A stretch of DNA of 64,000 nucleotides from Cystobacter fuscus DSM 2262 (GTDB lineage Bacteria > Myxococcota > Myxococcia > Myxococcales > Myxococcaceae): the NCBI RefSeq assembly GCF_000335475.2, contig NZ_ANAH02000010.1, positions 1 to 64,000 on the forward strand, in the 5' to 3' direction. Both the position numbers and the translations under genes were made by a program. Under the pieces are notes generated by a model. That model was not told where the DNA came from and ran no database searches. It saw only the letters and a program-made list of their open reading frames with translations. Shown here in pieces: positions 53,002 through 62,672 of the stretch (positions are counted from its first letter, which is position 1; each line of letters begins with the position of its first letter).

Positions 53002-54360
53002 ATGAGACTGCCCATCTTCTGTTTGCTCGCCGTGGGGGTATGGGGGTGCGCCACGGAGCGAGGCGCGTCCGTGTCCGAGTCGCCCGCCGCGCACGCCTCA
53101 GCCGCCCTGCCGTTCATCGAGAATGATTATCCACGCGCCCTCGCGGAGGCCCGGGCGCGAGGTCTGCCCCTGTTCGTCGATACCTGGGCTCCGTGGTGTC
53201 ACACCTGCCGCTCGATGCGTGCCTATGTCTTCACGGACGCGGCGCTCGCGCGGCATGCGGGCCGCTTCGTCTGGCTCGAGGTGGACACGGACCTGCCCTC
53301 CAGCGCGGCCTTCCTGGAGAAGTACCCCGTGGAGTTCTGGCCCACCTTCTTCATCCTCGATCCCAAGGAGGAGAAGGCGCTGGTGCGCTTCGCGGGCAGC
53401 GCCACCGTGGCGCAGTTGGAGAAGCTCTTCGAGGACGGGGAGCGCGCGTACCGGGGCGAGGCCCAGGGGCCCGAGGCCCTGCTCGCTCGAGGCGACGCGC
53501 TCTATGGCGAGGGCAAATCGGCCGAGGCGGCGGATGTGCTCGCCCAGGCGCTCGCCGAGGCCCCCGCGGACTGGTCCCGTCGTGGGCGCGCGTTGGAGTC
53601 GCTCCTCGTCGCGCAGCACGGGGCGAAACGTCATGAGGCGTGCGCGCGCGCGGCGCTGGCGGAATTGCCCCGGGTGCCTCCGTCGGCCTCGTGGGCGAAT
53701 GCCGCGGGCCTGGGCCTGTCGTGTGCCCTCCAGGTGCCGCCGGAGACTCCGGGTGCCAAGGAGCTGATCGCCGCGCTGGAGGAGAAGGGGCGTCAGGCGC
53801 TGTCTCCGGACCTCGCGATGCCGGTGGATGACCGCTCAGGGGTGTACGAGCTGCTCGTCGAGGCGCGCAAGCACGCGGGGGATGAGGCCGGGGCGAAGGC
53901 GCTCGCCGGACAGTGGCTGTCGTTCCTCGAGGGCGAGGCCGCCCGCGCGCCCACGCCCGATGCGCGCTCCGTGTTCGACTCGCACCGCATGTCGGCGGCG
54001 TTGGTGCTGGGCGAGCCGATGCGCGCGGTGCCGGCCATCGAGCAGAGCGAGCGGGATCTCCCCAACGACTACAACCCGCCCGCGCGCCTGGCCAACCTCT
54101 ACCGGCGGCTGAACCGGCTGGACGACGCGCTGGCCGCCAGCACCCGGGCCCTGGCGAAGGTGCAGGGAGGCCGGCGGCTGCGGGTGCTCTCGGAGCGGGC
54201 GGAGATCCACCTCGCCCGGGGAGAGCGCGACGAGGCGGCCCGCACGCTGGAGGACGCGCTCGCCTATGCGAAGTCGCTCTCCGCGGTGCAGGCCTCGCCG
54301 CGCACGGTGGCCTCGCTGGAGAAGAAGCTGGCGGAGGTGAAGGGGCAGCGCGCGCCGTAG
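53002..54360 (+). CDS. Thioredoxin-TPR lipoprotein
   Basis: The 452-residue protein has a lipoprotein signal (LPIFCLLAVGVWGC, Cys at 16), a thioredoxin domain of the DsbD-gamma type with TWAPWCHTCRSM (about 60-71) and the cis-Pro FWPTFFIL (about 112-119), then about 300 residues of tetratricopeptide-like helices (DALYGEGKSAEAADVLAQAL; YRRLNRLDDALAASTRAL). It would act as a periplasmic thiol-redox or substrate-binding protein. Its partner is unknown. Confidence 0.83.
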   Translation: MRLPIFCLLAVGVWGCATERGASVSESPAAHASAALPFIENDYPRALAEARARGLPLFVDTWAPWCHTCRSMRAYVFTDAALARHAGRFVWLEVDTDLPSSAAFLEKYPVEFWPTFFILDPKEEKALVRFAGSATVAQLEKLFEDGERAYRGEAQGPEALLARGDALYGEGKSAEAADVLAQALAEAPADWSRRGRALESLLVAQHGAKRHEACARAALAELPRVPPSASWANAAGLGLSCALQVPPETPGAKELIAALEEKGRQALSPDLAMPVDDRSGVYELLVEARKHAGDEAGAKALAGQWLSFLEGEAARAPTPDARSVFDSHRMSAALVLGEPMRAVPAIEQSERDLPNDYNPPARLANLYRRLNRLDDALAASTRALAKVQGGRRLRVLSERAEIHLARGERDEAARTLEDALAYAKSLSAVQASPRTVASLEKKLAEVKGQRAP

Positions 54361-54377
54361 TCGCCGCCCTCGTGCCG

Positions 54378-55763
54378 TCAGCGCTCGTTCTCGTCGAAGA
54401 GGTCGCCCGGGTCCGCACGCCACCGGGCGAGCTGCTGGTCGGTGGGGAAGTCGCGGACGCGGTAGCGCTCTGGATAGAGCCCCTCGACCGGGGCGCCCAG
54501 TGCGCCGGTCACCTTCGCCACGTCCTCCCACCGCGCGACCCCCACGGGGGGGGCCCGCTCTCCCTGATCGGGGTCCACGAAGAAGATCAAATCGGCGCGG
54601 GGCAGCAGGGTGGTCATGCCCTTCTGCCAGACGGCGTAGCTGAGGCTCCGCCCGTGCTCGTCCTGATAGGGCGTGAAGGCGGCCACGAAGACGTCCTCGC
54701 CCGTGTCCTGGTAGTGCTTGTCGAGCTGCTGGGTCTGCTCGTCGTAGTCCCGGGCCCGGGTGAAGAGCTCGAGCTGGCGGAAGTCCTTCCAGGCATTGCT
54801 GAGCCGCTCGGGCATGAAGGGCACCCACGTTCCGGACGTCAGACGCAGGGCGCGTCCATCCACGGCGCGAGGGGCCAGCAGGGCGTCCAGGGACATGCTC
54901 GCCACCCGGCTCAAGCCATCCTCGTCGTCGGAGCCCGTGATGAGAAGCAGGTCGCGGTGTGGCACGAGCACCACCGGCTCTCCGCGCACCGGGCAGCGGC
55001 GCACCACCTCCTCGAGCAGCAGTCGCGAGGCCGCGTACGTGTCCTGCCAGGGCGCCTGGCAGGTGCCGGGGGCGAGTTGTTCGAGGGACTCGGAGCTGCG
55101 CCGGCGCAGGTTCTCCAGCGCGAGCGCGAGCGCCTCCTCGAAGGAGATGCCCCAGCGCCGCAGCTCGTCCGTGCCGATGTAGCGCAAGGTGTCCGGGCCA
55201 TCGAAGGCGATGCCCACGCCGAGAAATCCGCCCAGGGGCTTCCAGGACAGGAGGGTGGCGAGATCCTTCCGGCCCTTCACCTCCAGCCGGAGTCGCTCGA
55301 AGAAGGTGCGGCCGCGCACCACGGGCATCAGGTGGGGTCTGATGTCGGCGAAGGCTTCCGGCATCGTGGGCGCCGAGCGCACGTGGGTGAGGCGGCGGAG
55401 CACCTCGTGGCGCTGCTCGGGGGGCGTGGCGCGGTACTCGTCGAAGAAGTTGCCGAGGAACACCGTGTTCGGGTCCTTGTCGCCAATTTCCAGCAGGAAG
55501 CCCTCGGCGTCGTAGCGGATGGGAAGCGTCTCGCCCTCGTCGCGCAGGGCCGCGATGGCCTTTTGAGCGAAGGACTCGCGCTCCGCCCGCTCGTCACCGT
55601 CGGCGGAGGACTCCTGGAGTTCCACATGCTCCGCGAGCCGTTCCTCGGCGCGCCGGGCTTCCTCGAGGGCAGAGGACTTCTGTGTCCGGGAGGGCCCCGC
55701 GCATCCGCCGAGACCCAGCAGCCCCAGGAGCACCAGCATCGATTTCCGCCAGACCCTCGTCAT
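54378..55763 (-). CDS. DUF1444-like lipoprotein
   Basis: The 461-residue protein has a lipoprotein signal (LVLLGLLGLGGC, Cys about 21) and shows the DUF1444/YtpQ pattern: HLMPVVRGRTFFE (about 146-158), LGVGIAFDGPDTLRYI (about 183-198), EALALALENLRRRS and a later LVPHRDLLLITGS. The family is uncharacterised. It is preceded by a metallophosphoesterase gene that ends within its start (four-base overlap), suggesting linked function. Confidence 0.65.
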   Translation of the reverse strand: MTRVWRKSMLVLLGLLGLGGCAGPSRTQKSSALEEARRAEERLAEHVELQESSADGDERAERESFAQKAIAALRDEGETLPIRYDAEGFLLEIGDKDPNTVFLGNFFDEYRATPPEQRHEVLRRLTHVRSAPTMPEAFADIRPHLMPVVRGRTFFERLRLEVKGRKDLATLLSWKPLGGFLGVGIAFDGPDTLRYIGTDELRRWGISFEEALALALENLRRRSSESLEQLAPGTCQAPWQDTYAASRLLLEEVVRRCPVRGEPVVLVPHRDLLLITGSDDEDGLSRVASMSLDALLAPRAVDGRALRLTSGTWVPFMPERLSNAWKDFRQLELFTRARDYDEQTQQLDKHYQDTGEDVFVAAFTPYQDEHGRSLSYAVWQKGMTTLLPRADLIFFVDPDQGERAPPVGVARWEDVAKVTGALGAPVEGLYPERYRVRDFPTDQQLARWRADPGDLFDENER

Positions 55764-56938
55764 GGGAGCTCTCCCGGCGCGGTGCCCGGCAGGGGCGTCG
55801 CTGGACCCCGGGTATCGAGGTCGAGTAGCTGGAAGGACTCCAACGGCGACTCCCGCATCCCGCCATCGGTGAAGAGGAGCACGGCCTCGCCCGGGTGGGA
55901 GGCAAGTGGTGTGCCGGGTCGGTAGTCGATGGTGGTGCCATCGGTGACGAGGTAGCGCAGCACGCCGTCATGGGGTGTGTCGTGAGGCAGCACGAGCAAT
56001 TCCCGGCAGCGCTTGTCCCGGGTGTGGCCCACGACCTGGGTGAGGCCGAGTGGCAGCCGGCGGGGATCGAAGCGTCGGCGCGGGGTGGCGTCGCGGTGGA
56101 GGGTGTCCTCGGGGCTCAGACTTGGACGGTGGTAGAAGATGCCCCGGCCCTCGCCGTACGTGGCGTCGCCAGGCCGGTACAGCCCGGGGATGTGCAAGGG
56201 TCCTCGCGTCCAGGCGGACACGGCGGAGTCGAGTGCCTGGTTGAGGGTCTCCACCACGGAGGCGGCGTGCGAATGGAGGGATTCGGACAGCCCCACCGCG
56301 TGCAGATCCTCGCGAGTCACTCCCGCGTGCAGAACGATCATCCGCTCCGCGGCGGCATGGGCCACCCGGAATCGCCGGGCGCGCAGCAGGTAGTCGACCC
56401 AGCGGCGTTGCTCCTCGCGGAAGGTGCCGAAGTCGCGTGCCACCAGCTCGACGTTGGGGAGTTCGGGGTGGCGGGCGAGGAAGTCGCGCTCCCGTGCCTC
56501 GTCGACGTCTCCTCCCCGGTAGATGCCGTCCGCTTCCACCTGGGCGGTGGCGAAGCGCGCGTCGGTGAAGCTGGCCAACTCACCCACTCGGCCCAGGTCG
56601 TGGTTGCCCAGCAGCAGCACCGCCTGATCCGCCGGGTGCGCGGCCATCCACGCGATCAGCCGGACGGCGCTCGTGGCCACGGCGTCGCGCTCGGGGGACT
56701 TGCCCCAGTCGAAGTGATCCCCCACCGAGATGAGTTGGATGTCGGGGAGCAGCTGGCCATCCGCGCCGAGCAGTCCATGCCGATCCAGCACGGCGAAGAA
56801 GCGGGTGATGTCCGCCTGGGGATCGCCGATGGCGAAGTGGCGGCGGCGGGCTCGCCCATCGGGCGCCGTCGAGCGGGGGCCCTGATGGGCGGCGGAAGTG
56901 GCGAGGGCGAGGGCGGCCTCGATGCGGGGTGTGCTCAC
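55760..56938 (-). CDS. Calcineurin-like metallophosphoesterase
   Basis: A GTG start gives 392 residues. The metal motifs are IGDPQADITRF (about 36-46), SVGDHFDWGKSP (about 70-81), LLLGNHDLGRVG (about 106-117) and later VVGHTRDK (about 315-322), in the order of the family. It would cleave a phosphoester, either a protein phosphate or a small molecule. The C-terminal 50 residues are unique. ATGA overlap with the DUF1444-like lipoprotein. Confidence 0.85.
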   Translation of the reverse strand: MSTPRIEAALALATSAAHQGPRSTAPDGRARRRHFAIGDPQADITRFFAVLDRHGLLGADGQLLPDIQLISVGDHFDWGKSPERDAVATSAVRLIAWMAAHPADQAVLLLGNHDLGRVGELASFTDARFATAQVEADGIYRGGDVDEARERDFLARHPELPNVELVARDFGTFREEQRRWVDYLLRARRFRVAHAAAERMIVLHAGVTREDLHAVGLSESLHSHAASVVETLNQALDSAVSAWTRGPLHIPGLYRPGDATYGEGRGIFYHRPSLSPEDTLHRDATPRRRFDPRRLPLGLTQVVGHTRDKRCRELLVLPHDTPHDGVLRYLVTDGTTIDYRPGTPLASHPGEAVLLFTDGGMRESPLESFQLLDLDTRGPATPLPGTAPGELP

Positions 56939-57050
56939 AAGCCCATCCTAGAACCCGCGCGAGGGCGGGTGCTGCGGCGATTCCGGGCCAGATGTCATTC
57001 GCCACCCGAAGAGCGGCACCCACGGCCGGGCGCGGGTGCCGCGGGGAGAG

Positions 57051-57566
57051 CTATTCGGGGAGTTCTTGCCGCAGACCGCCACTGCGCTCCACCAGGGGGC
57101 ACGAGTACACGCCGATGGCCGTACCGATGAACAGGCTGATGATGTGCACGATCGTCCAGTTCACCATCCCGATGCCATACAGGTCGTGGAGCCCCTGCGC
57201 GGGCCGCATGATGTCGAGGAAGCGGAGCGTCAGGGGGACCGCCACCGAGGCGAGCGCGGCCGCGATGAAGGAGCGCTTCCAGCGCTTGGCGAAGAAGCCT
57301 CCGAAGAAGCCGGCCATGAGCGAGCCGAGTCCGGGCATCCAGAAGGTGATGAGGCTGACGCTCACCATGGTGAGCACGCCTATGGTGAGACCCCGGTGCT
57401 TCAGCGAGGGATCGCTGGAGCGCACCAGCACGGGTCCATCGTCGAGGGAGTAGGCGGCGGCACGTACCTGGCTTCCCTCCAACTCTTGCCCGCGCGTCTG
57501 GTCCACGAAGACATCGGAGCGTGGATTCACGGGGACGGAGCCCTTGGGATCGATGATGTCGGACAT
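57051..57566 (-). CDS. Small membrane protein of unknown function
   Basis: ATG 57566 with GGGAGGAAA upstream gives 171 residues. The first 60 are soluble and the rest holds three hydrophobic helices (LTIGVLTMVSVSLITFWM; SFIAAALASVAVPLTL; IVHIISLFIGTAIGVYSC). The GSLMAGFFGGFFAKRW motif between the first two is glycine-rich. No family is recognised. Confidence 0.65.
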   Translation of the reverse strand: MSDIIDPKGSVPVNPRSDVFVDQTRGQELEGSQVRAAAYSLDDGPVLVRSSDPSLKHRGLTIGVLTMVSVSLITFWMPGLGSLMAGFFGGFFAKRWKRSFIAAALASVAVPLTLRFLDIMRPAQGLHDLYGIGMVNWTIVHIISLFIGTAIGVYSCPLVERSGGLRQELPE

Positions 57567-57735
57567 GCGTTTCCTCCCGAGGCCGTTGGGGGCGGAGTCC
57601 CCCGACGTGCGACCTGCCCTGTTGAAGATGGGACAGCATCCCGGGAGGGGCAGCGGCTGGAGCCCTGCTGGAGGCCCTGCTTGCGCTCCAGCCGGCCCAT
57701 GTCCGCCTGGCTGGAGCCCGTGCGCCGTGAGCGGC

Positions 57736-58410
57736 TCAGCCCAGGTGGGCGTGGAGGAATTCCACGGACCGCTTCCAGGCCAGCTCGGCGTTCTTGGGCG
57801 AGTAGACCTCGGGCCGCTGCTCGTTGCAGAAGGCGTGGCTCGCGTCGTAGCGGTGGAGTTCGGTGGAGACGCCCGCGCCCTTCAACGTCTTCTCCAGCGC
57901 GTTCACCCGGTCCGGCGAGCACCAGTCATCGTGGTTGGCGAAGTGCCCCTGCACCGGGCAGCGGATCTTCTTCACGTCGGCGGCCGATTCGGGGGGAATC
58001 CCATAGAAGGGGACGGCGGCGGCGAGGTGCCCATCCGTCGCCGCGGCCGCGAGTGTCAGGGCGCCGCCCATGCAGAAGCCGAGCACCGCCACCTTGGTGC
58101 CGGGAGCACGATGGCGCAGGGCCTCCGCCGCGCGGGAGATCTCCTGGGCGGACCGCTTCATGTCCAGGGCGTTCATCAGCTTCGTGGCCTCGGCGGGATC
58201 CTTCGTCACCTTGCCTCCGTAGAGGTCCTGGGCGAACACGGTGAAGCCCTCGCGCGCCAGACGATCCGCCACGCCGCGCACCTGGTCCGTGAGGCCCCAG
58301 AACTCGTGGATGAGGATGACCGCTCCCCGGCTGGCACTTCCCTCGGCCGCCTTCAAGTAGCCCGCGACTTCCGCGCCATCCGCCGTGGTCAGCTTCGCTT
58401 GCTTCGTCAT
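57736..58410 (-). CDS. Dienelactone hydrolase family protein
   Basis: ATG 58410 (AGGAG upstream) gives 224 residues. The alpha/beta-hydrolase triad is visible: nucleophile Cys in LGFCMGGAL (about 108), Asp in FANHDDWCSP, and His in ASHAFCN (about 190). The oxyanion region is LIHEFWGL. Typical substrates are dienelactone and related lactones, but most such genes have no assigned substrate. It is a single-gene unit. Confidence 0.88.
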   Translation of the reverse strand: MTKQAKLTTADGAEVAGYLKAAEGSASRGAVILIHEFWGLTDQVRGVADRLAREGFTVFAQDLYGGKVTKDPAEATKLMNALDMKRSAQEISRAAEALRHRAPGTKVAVLGFCMGGALTLAAAATDGHLAAAVPFYGIPPESAADVKKIRCPVQGHFANHDDWCSPDRVNALEKTLKGAGVSTELHRYDASHAFCNEQRPEVYSPKNAELAWKRSVEFLHAHLG

Positions 58411-58617
58411 GTGTCCGCTCCTGTGGTCCGTGGAGGAGGCGGAGAATAAAGCCCGTGTGTCCGCCCGCCCGGCGCGTGAGCGGGCACCGCTCGGGACTGT
58501 CAACGGGCAAACCGGGGGGAAGGCGACAAGAGGGCCCGAGGGGAAAACACACTGGCTTTGAATCAACGCACGGGGTCCCCGTCAGAAGGAGCAAGAACGA
58601 TTTGGGAGGACACGACG

Positions 58618-59007
58618 ATGGCTCTTCAGCACGGACTCTTCACCCTGGCTCTCTCCGCTCTCCTGTTCACCCCCGTGGCCGCCACGGCCGCCGACAACAC
58701 CCGGCACGCGGCGTCTCCCGTGGCCAGCAACTGGGCTCCCAGCCGCGATTCGCACCGGGCGCCGCCGCCTCCTCCTCCCGCGCATTCGCGGGGCCGTGAT
58801 GGCCGCTACGAGCTTCAGACGGTGCGCACGGAGGTGCCGGGTCACTACGAGCGCGTCTGGGTCGAGGAGCAGTGCGTGAGGACCCGCCGCTACGTGCGCG
58901 CGTGCGAGCCGGGTCACTACGAGCGGCGCTGGGTGCCGGGTTACACCGAGACCTCTCAGCAGTGGGTCTGGGTCCCCCGCGGCCGGGGCCACTACGGTCG
59001 CGGGTAG
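58618..59007 (+). CDS. Small exported protein with repeated GHYERxWV units
   Basis: ATG 58618 (GGAGG upstream) gives 129 residues, with a signal peptide (LFTLALSALLFTPVAATA), a Pro-rich linker and a repeat VPGHYERVWVEEQC / EPGHYERRWVPGYTE / VPRGRGHYGRG. Such YxWV-type repeats occur in short exported proteins of unknown role. Two Cys are present. Confidence 0.7.
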   Translation: MALQHGLFTLALSALLFTPVAATAADNTRHAASPVASNWAPSRDSHRAPPPPPPAHSRGRDGRYELQTVRTEVPGHYERVWVEEQCVRTRRYVRACEPGHYERRWVPGYTETSQQWVWVPRGRGHYGRG

Positions 59008-59037
59008 GCCCTCGCCGCATCGCCACGCTTCACCGGG

Positions 59038-59065
59038 AACGCCTCGGCCTTCGGGCCGGGGCGTT
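59038..59065 (+). terminator. Strong terminator with TTCG tetraloop
   Basis: A 12-bp stem of AACGCCTCGGCC and GGCCGGGGCGTT with one G-T pair closes a TTCG loop (59050-59053), then CGTGTTT. It ends the small exported-protein gene. Confidence 0.75.
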
Positions 59066-59144
59066 CGTGTTTCCGGAGACTTCTTCGTCGCGAAGAGGCA
59101 CGGTGCGTGACCGGTATTGGCGCTCGAGCCAGAGGAGGAAGGTC

Positions 59145-60734
59145 ATGTCGGTCACGCCCACGTCCGGGGGGGAGCCTCGCCGCGGGGCGGAGCACCACGA
59201 GGTGCTCGCCAGGCATTTCGATTATGTGATCGTGGGTGGGGGAACGGCGGGCTGTGTCCTCGCGCGCCGCCTGGTGGAAGGCACCGACGCGACCGTGCTC
59301 CTGCTCGAGGCGGGCGGGTCGGACGAAGGTGTCGCGAGCCTCTCGGATCCCCTGCGGTGGATCGAGAACATCGGCTCGCCCCACGCCCAGACCTACTTCT
59401 ACGAGCCGAGCCCGCACGTCGCTCACCGCTCCATCCTCTTGTCGCGCGGCAGGGTGCTGGGTGGTTCGGGCAGCACCAATGCGTTGATCTGGGCGCGTGG
59501 GAACAGGGCTGACTACGATGGCTGGGCGGAGGCCGGGAATGTCGGCTGGGACTACGACTCCGTTCTGCCCCTGTTCAAGAAGTCGGAGGACTGGGAGGAC
59601 GGGGCCAGCGACCTGCGCGGCGCGGGCGGTCCGATTCGGGTCGAGCGCGCCAGGAATCTCCACCCGGTGGCCGCCGCGCTCATCGATGCCGGTGGCTCCT
59701 ACGGGATGCCGTACCTCGACGACGTGAACGTGCCCCACCCCGAGGGCGTGGGCCCCATCAACATGAACGTTCGCGCGGGGGAGCGCTGCGGTACGTCGCG
59801 CGCCTATCTGCGGCCGGTGATGCACGACGAGAAGCTGACGGTGCTGACCGGGGCGCAGGTGCTCTCGTTGACCTTGTCCGGCACGCGCTGCACCGGGCTC
59901 GAGTTCCTGCGTGAGGGCGAGCGGCGTTCCGTCGGCGCCTCCCGGGAGGTGATCCTCTGTGCCGGAGCGATCGACACCCCACGCCTCCTCCTGCTGTCGG
60001 GAATCGGCCCCGCGGAGGAACTCGAGCGGCTCGGCATCCCGGTCGTGGCCGCGCTGCCGGGAGTGGGGCAGAACCTCCAGGAGCACATCATCGTGGCCGG
60101 GCTCTGCTTCGAGGCGAAGCAGTCGCTGATGCCGCTGAACAACAACCTCGTGGGCAGCACCTTTCATTGGAAGAGCCGCTCCGAGCTGCGCGTGCCGGAC
60201 CTGATGTTCGTGTCCGTGCAAATCCCCTATGTCTCGGCCGAGATCGGCGCCCGGTACCCGATTCCCGCGAACTCCTTCTGCATCGCGCCGGGCCTGGTCC
60301 GGGTCCAGAGCCGGGGCTACCTGCGCATGAAGACCGCACGGCACGATGGCCCGCTCGAGATCCAACCCAACCTCCTGTCGGAACAGGCCGATGTCGATGC
60401 CCTGCTGACGGGACTCGAGCTCGGGCTCGACATCGCGTCGCAGCCGGCGTTCCGTGAGTTGACCAGGAGCTGGGTCGCCCCGACGAAGCGGATGAGCCGG
60501 GAGGAGTCGGTGGCCTTCCTTCGCCAGGCGTGCTCTCCCTATTTCCATCCCGTGGGCACCTGCGCCATGGGCTCGGGCGAGGACGCGGTGGTGGATGCCC
60601 GACTGCGCGTCCACGGCATCGAGGGTCTGCGCATCTCGGACGCGTCGATCATGCCGACGATTCCCTCGGCGGGGACTCACGCGCCGTCCGTGATGATCGG
60701 CGAGTTCGCGTCACGACTGCTGTTGGGCGGCTGA
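59145..60734 (+). CDS. GMC-family flavoprotein oxidoreductase
   Basis: ATG 59145 (AGAGGAGG upstream) gives 529 residues. The FAD motif VIVGGGTAGCVLARRL (about 28-43), the GMC signature GGSGSTNALIWARGN (about 107-121), GAIDTPRLLLLSGIGP (about 273-288), and the active-site FHPVGTCAMG (about 468-477) are present. It would oxidise an alcohol such as choline, a sugar or a long-chain alcohol. The substrate is not evident. Confidence 0.9.
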   Translation: MSVTPTSGGEPRRGAEHHEVLARHFDYVIVGGGTAGCVLARRLVEGTDATVLLLEAGGSDEGVASLSDPLRWIENIGSPHAQTYFYEPSPHVAHRSILLSRGRVLGGSGSTNALIWARGNRADYDGWAEAGNVGWDYDSVLPLFKKSEDWEDGASDLRGAGGPIRVERARNLHPVAAALIDAGGSYGMPYLDDVNVPHPEGVGPINMNVRAGERCGTSRAYLRPVMHDEKLTVLTGAQVLSLTLSGTRCTGLEFLREGERRSVGASREVILCAGAIDTPRLLLLSGIGPAEELERLGIPVVAALPGVGQNLQEHIIVAGLCFEAKQSLMPLNNNLVGSTFHWKSRSELRVPDLMFVSVQIPYVSAEIGARYPIPANSFCIAPGLVRVQSRGYLRMKTARHDGPLEIQPNLLSEQADVDALLTGLELGLDIASQPAFRELTRSWVAPTKRMSREESVAFLRQACSPYFHPVGTCAMGSGEDAVVDARLRVHGIEGLRISDASIMPTIPSAGTHAPSVMIGEFASRLLLGG

Positions 60735-60746
60735 ACCGGAGCGCTC

Positions 60747-60782
60747 CCCACTCCCGCCAGGAGGTTCCACCAGGAGTGGGGG
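60747..60782. terminator. Hairpin after the GMC oxidoreductase
   Basis: CCCCACTCC and GGAGTGGGG arms with an 18-nt loop lie shortly after the stop at 60734. There is no clear T-run, so termination is only probable. The rest of 60735-61010 shows no gene. Confidence 0.4.
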
Positions 60783-61010
60783 CTCGTTCCCTGCTCGGGT
60801 GGGCCCACCTGCGACCTGGATGGCTGGGGTGGGCGGGGAGCGCCTTTCCTGGCAGATCATCAACCCCTTGAAATCACTTCCCTTGCCCCTCTGCTGCGCG
60901 AACGGACGAGCAGCGGAAGGAGCGGTGGGGGGAATGCCGGGATGTGGCGACCTGTCCGGCGCGGGTCTTCCGGGTCCCCATTGGGATCGCGGCTCATACA
61001 AGGAGTGTGG

Positions 61011-62645
61011 ATGCGCGTCCGCTGGCTGCAGTCCGTCGTCTCTTGCGTGGTGCTGGTGGGGGTTGTCGCTTGTGGCTCACGAGAACCCGCTCCGGTCACG
61101 GAACCTTCCGCTCCAGATCTATCCTCCTCGACGACGGCCTCTCCTGCGCCCTCCGGGGACGTCTCCACGCCGGCGCCCACCGCTCCGGCAACGCCTGGGG
61201 CGCCGGCATCTCCCTCCGCTCCTTCCGCGCCCACGACGGATTCGGCTTCATCCCCGCCGCCTCCCCCGGAGTTCTCCCGCATCCTGTGGGTGTCCCCCAG
61301 TGGCAAGGATTCCGCCGCGGGCACGGAGTCGGCGCCCTTGCGCACGGTGGAGAAGGCACAGTCGCTGCTGCAGCCGGGTGAGGCCATCTTCCTCAAGTCC
61401 GGCACGTACACGGAGCGGCTGCTGCTCGATGCCCGGGATGGTTCCTCCGGGCGCTATCTCACGCTCAAGGCCGCGCCCGGCGCCAAGCCCGTCTTCAAGG
61501 GGGGCTCGGGGAGCCGCACGCCGATGTTGCAGGTGAGCCGGGCCTACTGGCGTGTCGAGGGCATCACCTTCGACGCGGCGGGGGACAAGGCCTTCGCGGC
61601 GTATTGGCACGGCGAGGGCGCGCACCACGGCATTCTTCGTGGCTGCACGCTCAAGAACGGGACCGATGGGGCGGGCGTCTTCGTCGCCGGCAAGGCCCGG
61701 GACGTGCTCATCGAGGGCAACACCATCTCCAACTTCCAGCGCTCCGGAGCGGACAGCCACGGCGTGTGTGTGCAGACCAACTCCAAGAACGTGACCGTGC
61801 GCGCCAATGACATCCACCACAACTCCGGCGATGGTGTGCAGTGCCTGAGCTCCGAGGGAGGCTCCACCGAGGAGGGCACTCCGTTCGACAACCTGCTCGT
61901 CGAGGACAATGACCTGCACGAGAACAAGGAGAACGGCGCGGACATCAAGACGTGCACCCGCGTGGCGCTCCGGGGCAACCGCATCTGGGGCCATCGCCGC
62001 TCCTCCACCTCGGGCGGGGAGGGCGTGGTGGTGCACATGTCCGCGCGCGACGTCACGCTCGAGGACAACGACGTGCGCGACAACGGCCGGGGCATCCAGA
62101 TTGGCGGCGTCCGGGAGGGAGCTCCGCCCACCCACATCGTCCTGCGGCGCAACCGCGTGTTCGACGGGGTCAACTCGGACGGCAGCGAGGGCTCGGGCAT
62201 CCGCATCGACACCGCCATCGACGTGAAGGTGGTGCACAACACCGTGTGGAACATGCCCACCTATGGACTGGTCGTGGGCAAGGGGGAGTCGGGCGCGAGC
62301 GAGGACGTGGAGGTGCGCAACAACATCCTCGGGGGCTGCGCGGCCCTGGCGGTGCGGGTCGGCACGGAATGGAACGGCCTGTCCTTCGACGGCAACCTCT
62401 ACTCCCCGCTCGGGGACGCGCCCACCTTCCGCAAGGACTCTCGCGACCAGGATCTCTCCACCTGGCAGGAGAGCACGGGCTGGGACGCCCATTCCGTGGA
62501 GAAGGCTCCGGAATTCGTGGACGCCGAGGCGGGGGACTTCTGGTTGGCTTCTTCCTCGCCCGGCCGTGACGCCGGCCTGGCGGTGGGCGAGGACTGGTGC
62601 GGCCGGGCTCCGGACATGGGCGCGCGGGAGTCCGACTGCCCCTGA
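61011..62645 (+). CDS. Right-handed beta-helix lipoprotein
   Basis: ATG 61011 with AGGAG upstream gives 544 residues. The lipobox is VLVGVVAC (Cys about 22). A Pro/Ser/Thr-rich linker is followed by a DUF1565-like start (RILWVSPSGKDSAAGTESAP) and parallel beta-helix coils with N-x-I/V motifs (VLIEGNTISNFQRSG; VTVRANDIHHNSGDG; VTLEDNDVRDNGRG). The fold matches polysaccharide lyases and surface adhesins. The catalytic residues cannot be placed from sequence alone. Confidence 0.8.
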   Translation: MRVRWLQSVVSCVVLVGVVACGSREPAPVTEPSAPDLSSSTTASPAPSGDVSTPAPTAPATPGAPASPSAPSAPTTDSASSPPPPPEFSRILWVSPSGKDSAAGTESAPLRTVEKAQSLLQPGEAIFLKSGTYTERLLLDARDGSSGRYLTLKAAPGAKPVFKGGSGSRTPMLQVSRAYWRVEGITFDAAGDKAFAAYWHGEGAHHGILRGCTLKNGTDGAGVFVAGKARDVLIEGNTISNFQRSGADSHGVCVQTNSKNVTVRANDIHHNSGDGVQCLSSEGGSTEEGTPFDNLLVEDNDLHENKENGADIKTCTRVALRGNRIWGHRRSSTSGGEGVVVHMSARDVTLEDNDVRDNGRGIQIGGVREGAPPTHIVLRRNRVFDGVNSDGSEGSGIRIDTAIDVKVVHNTVWNMPTYGLVVGKGESGASEDVEVRNNILGGCAALAVRVGTEWNGLSFDGNLYSPLGDAPTFRKDSRDQDLSTWQESTGWDAHSVEKAPEFVDAEAGDFWLASSSPGRDAGLAVGEDWCGRAPDMGARESDCP

Positions 62646-62672
62646 GCCGGCGGCCGGGGTAGAGTCGGGGGC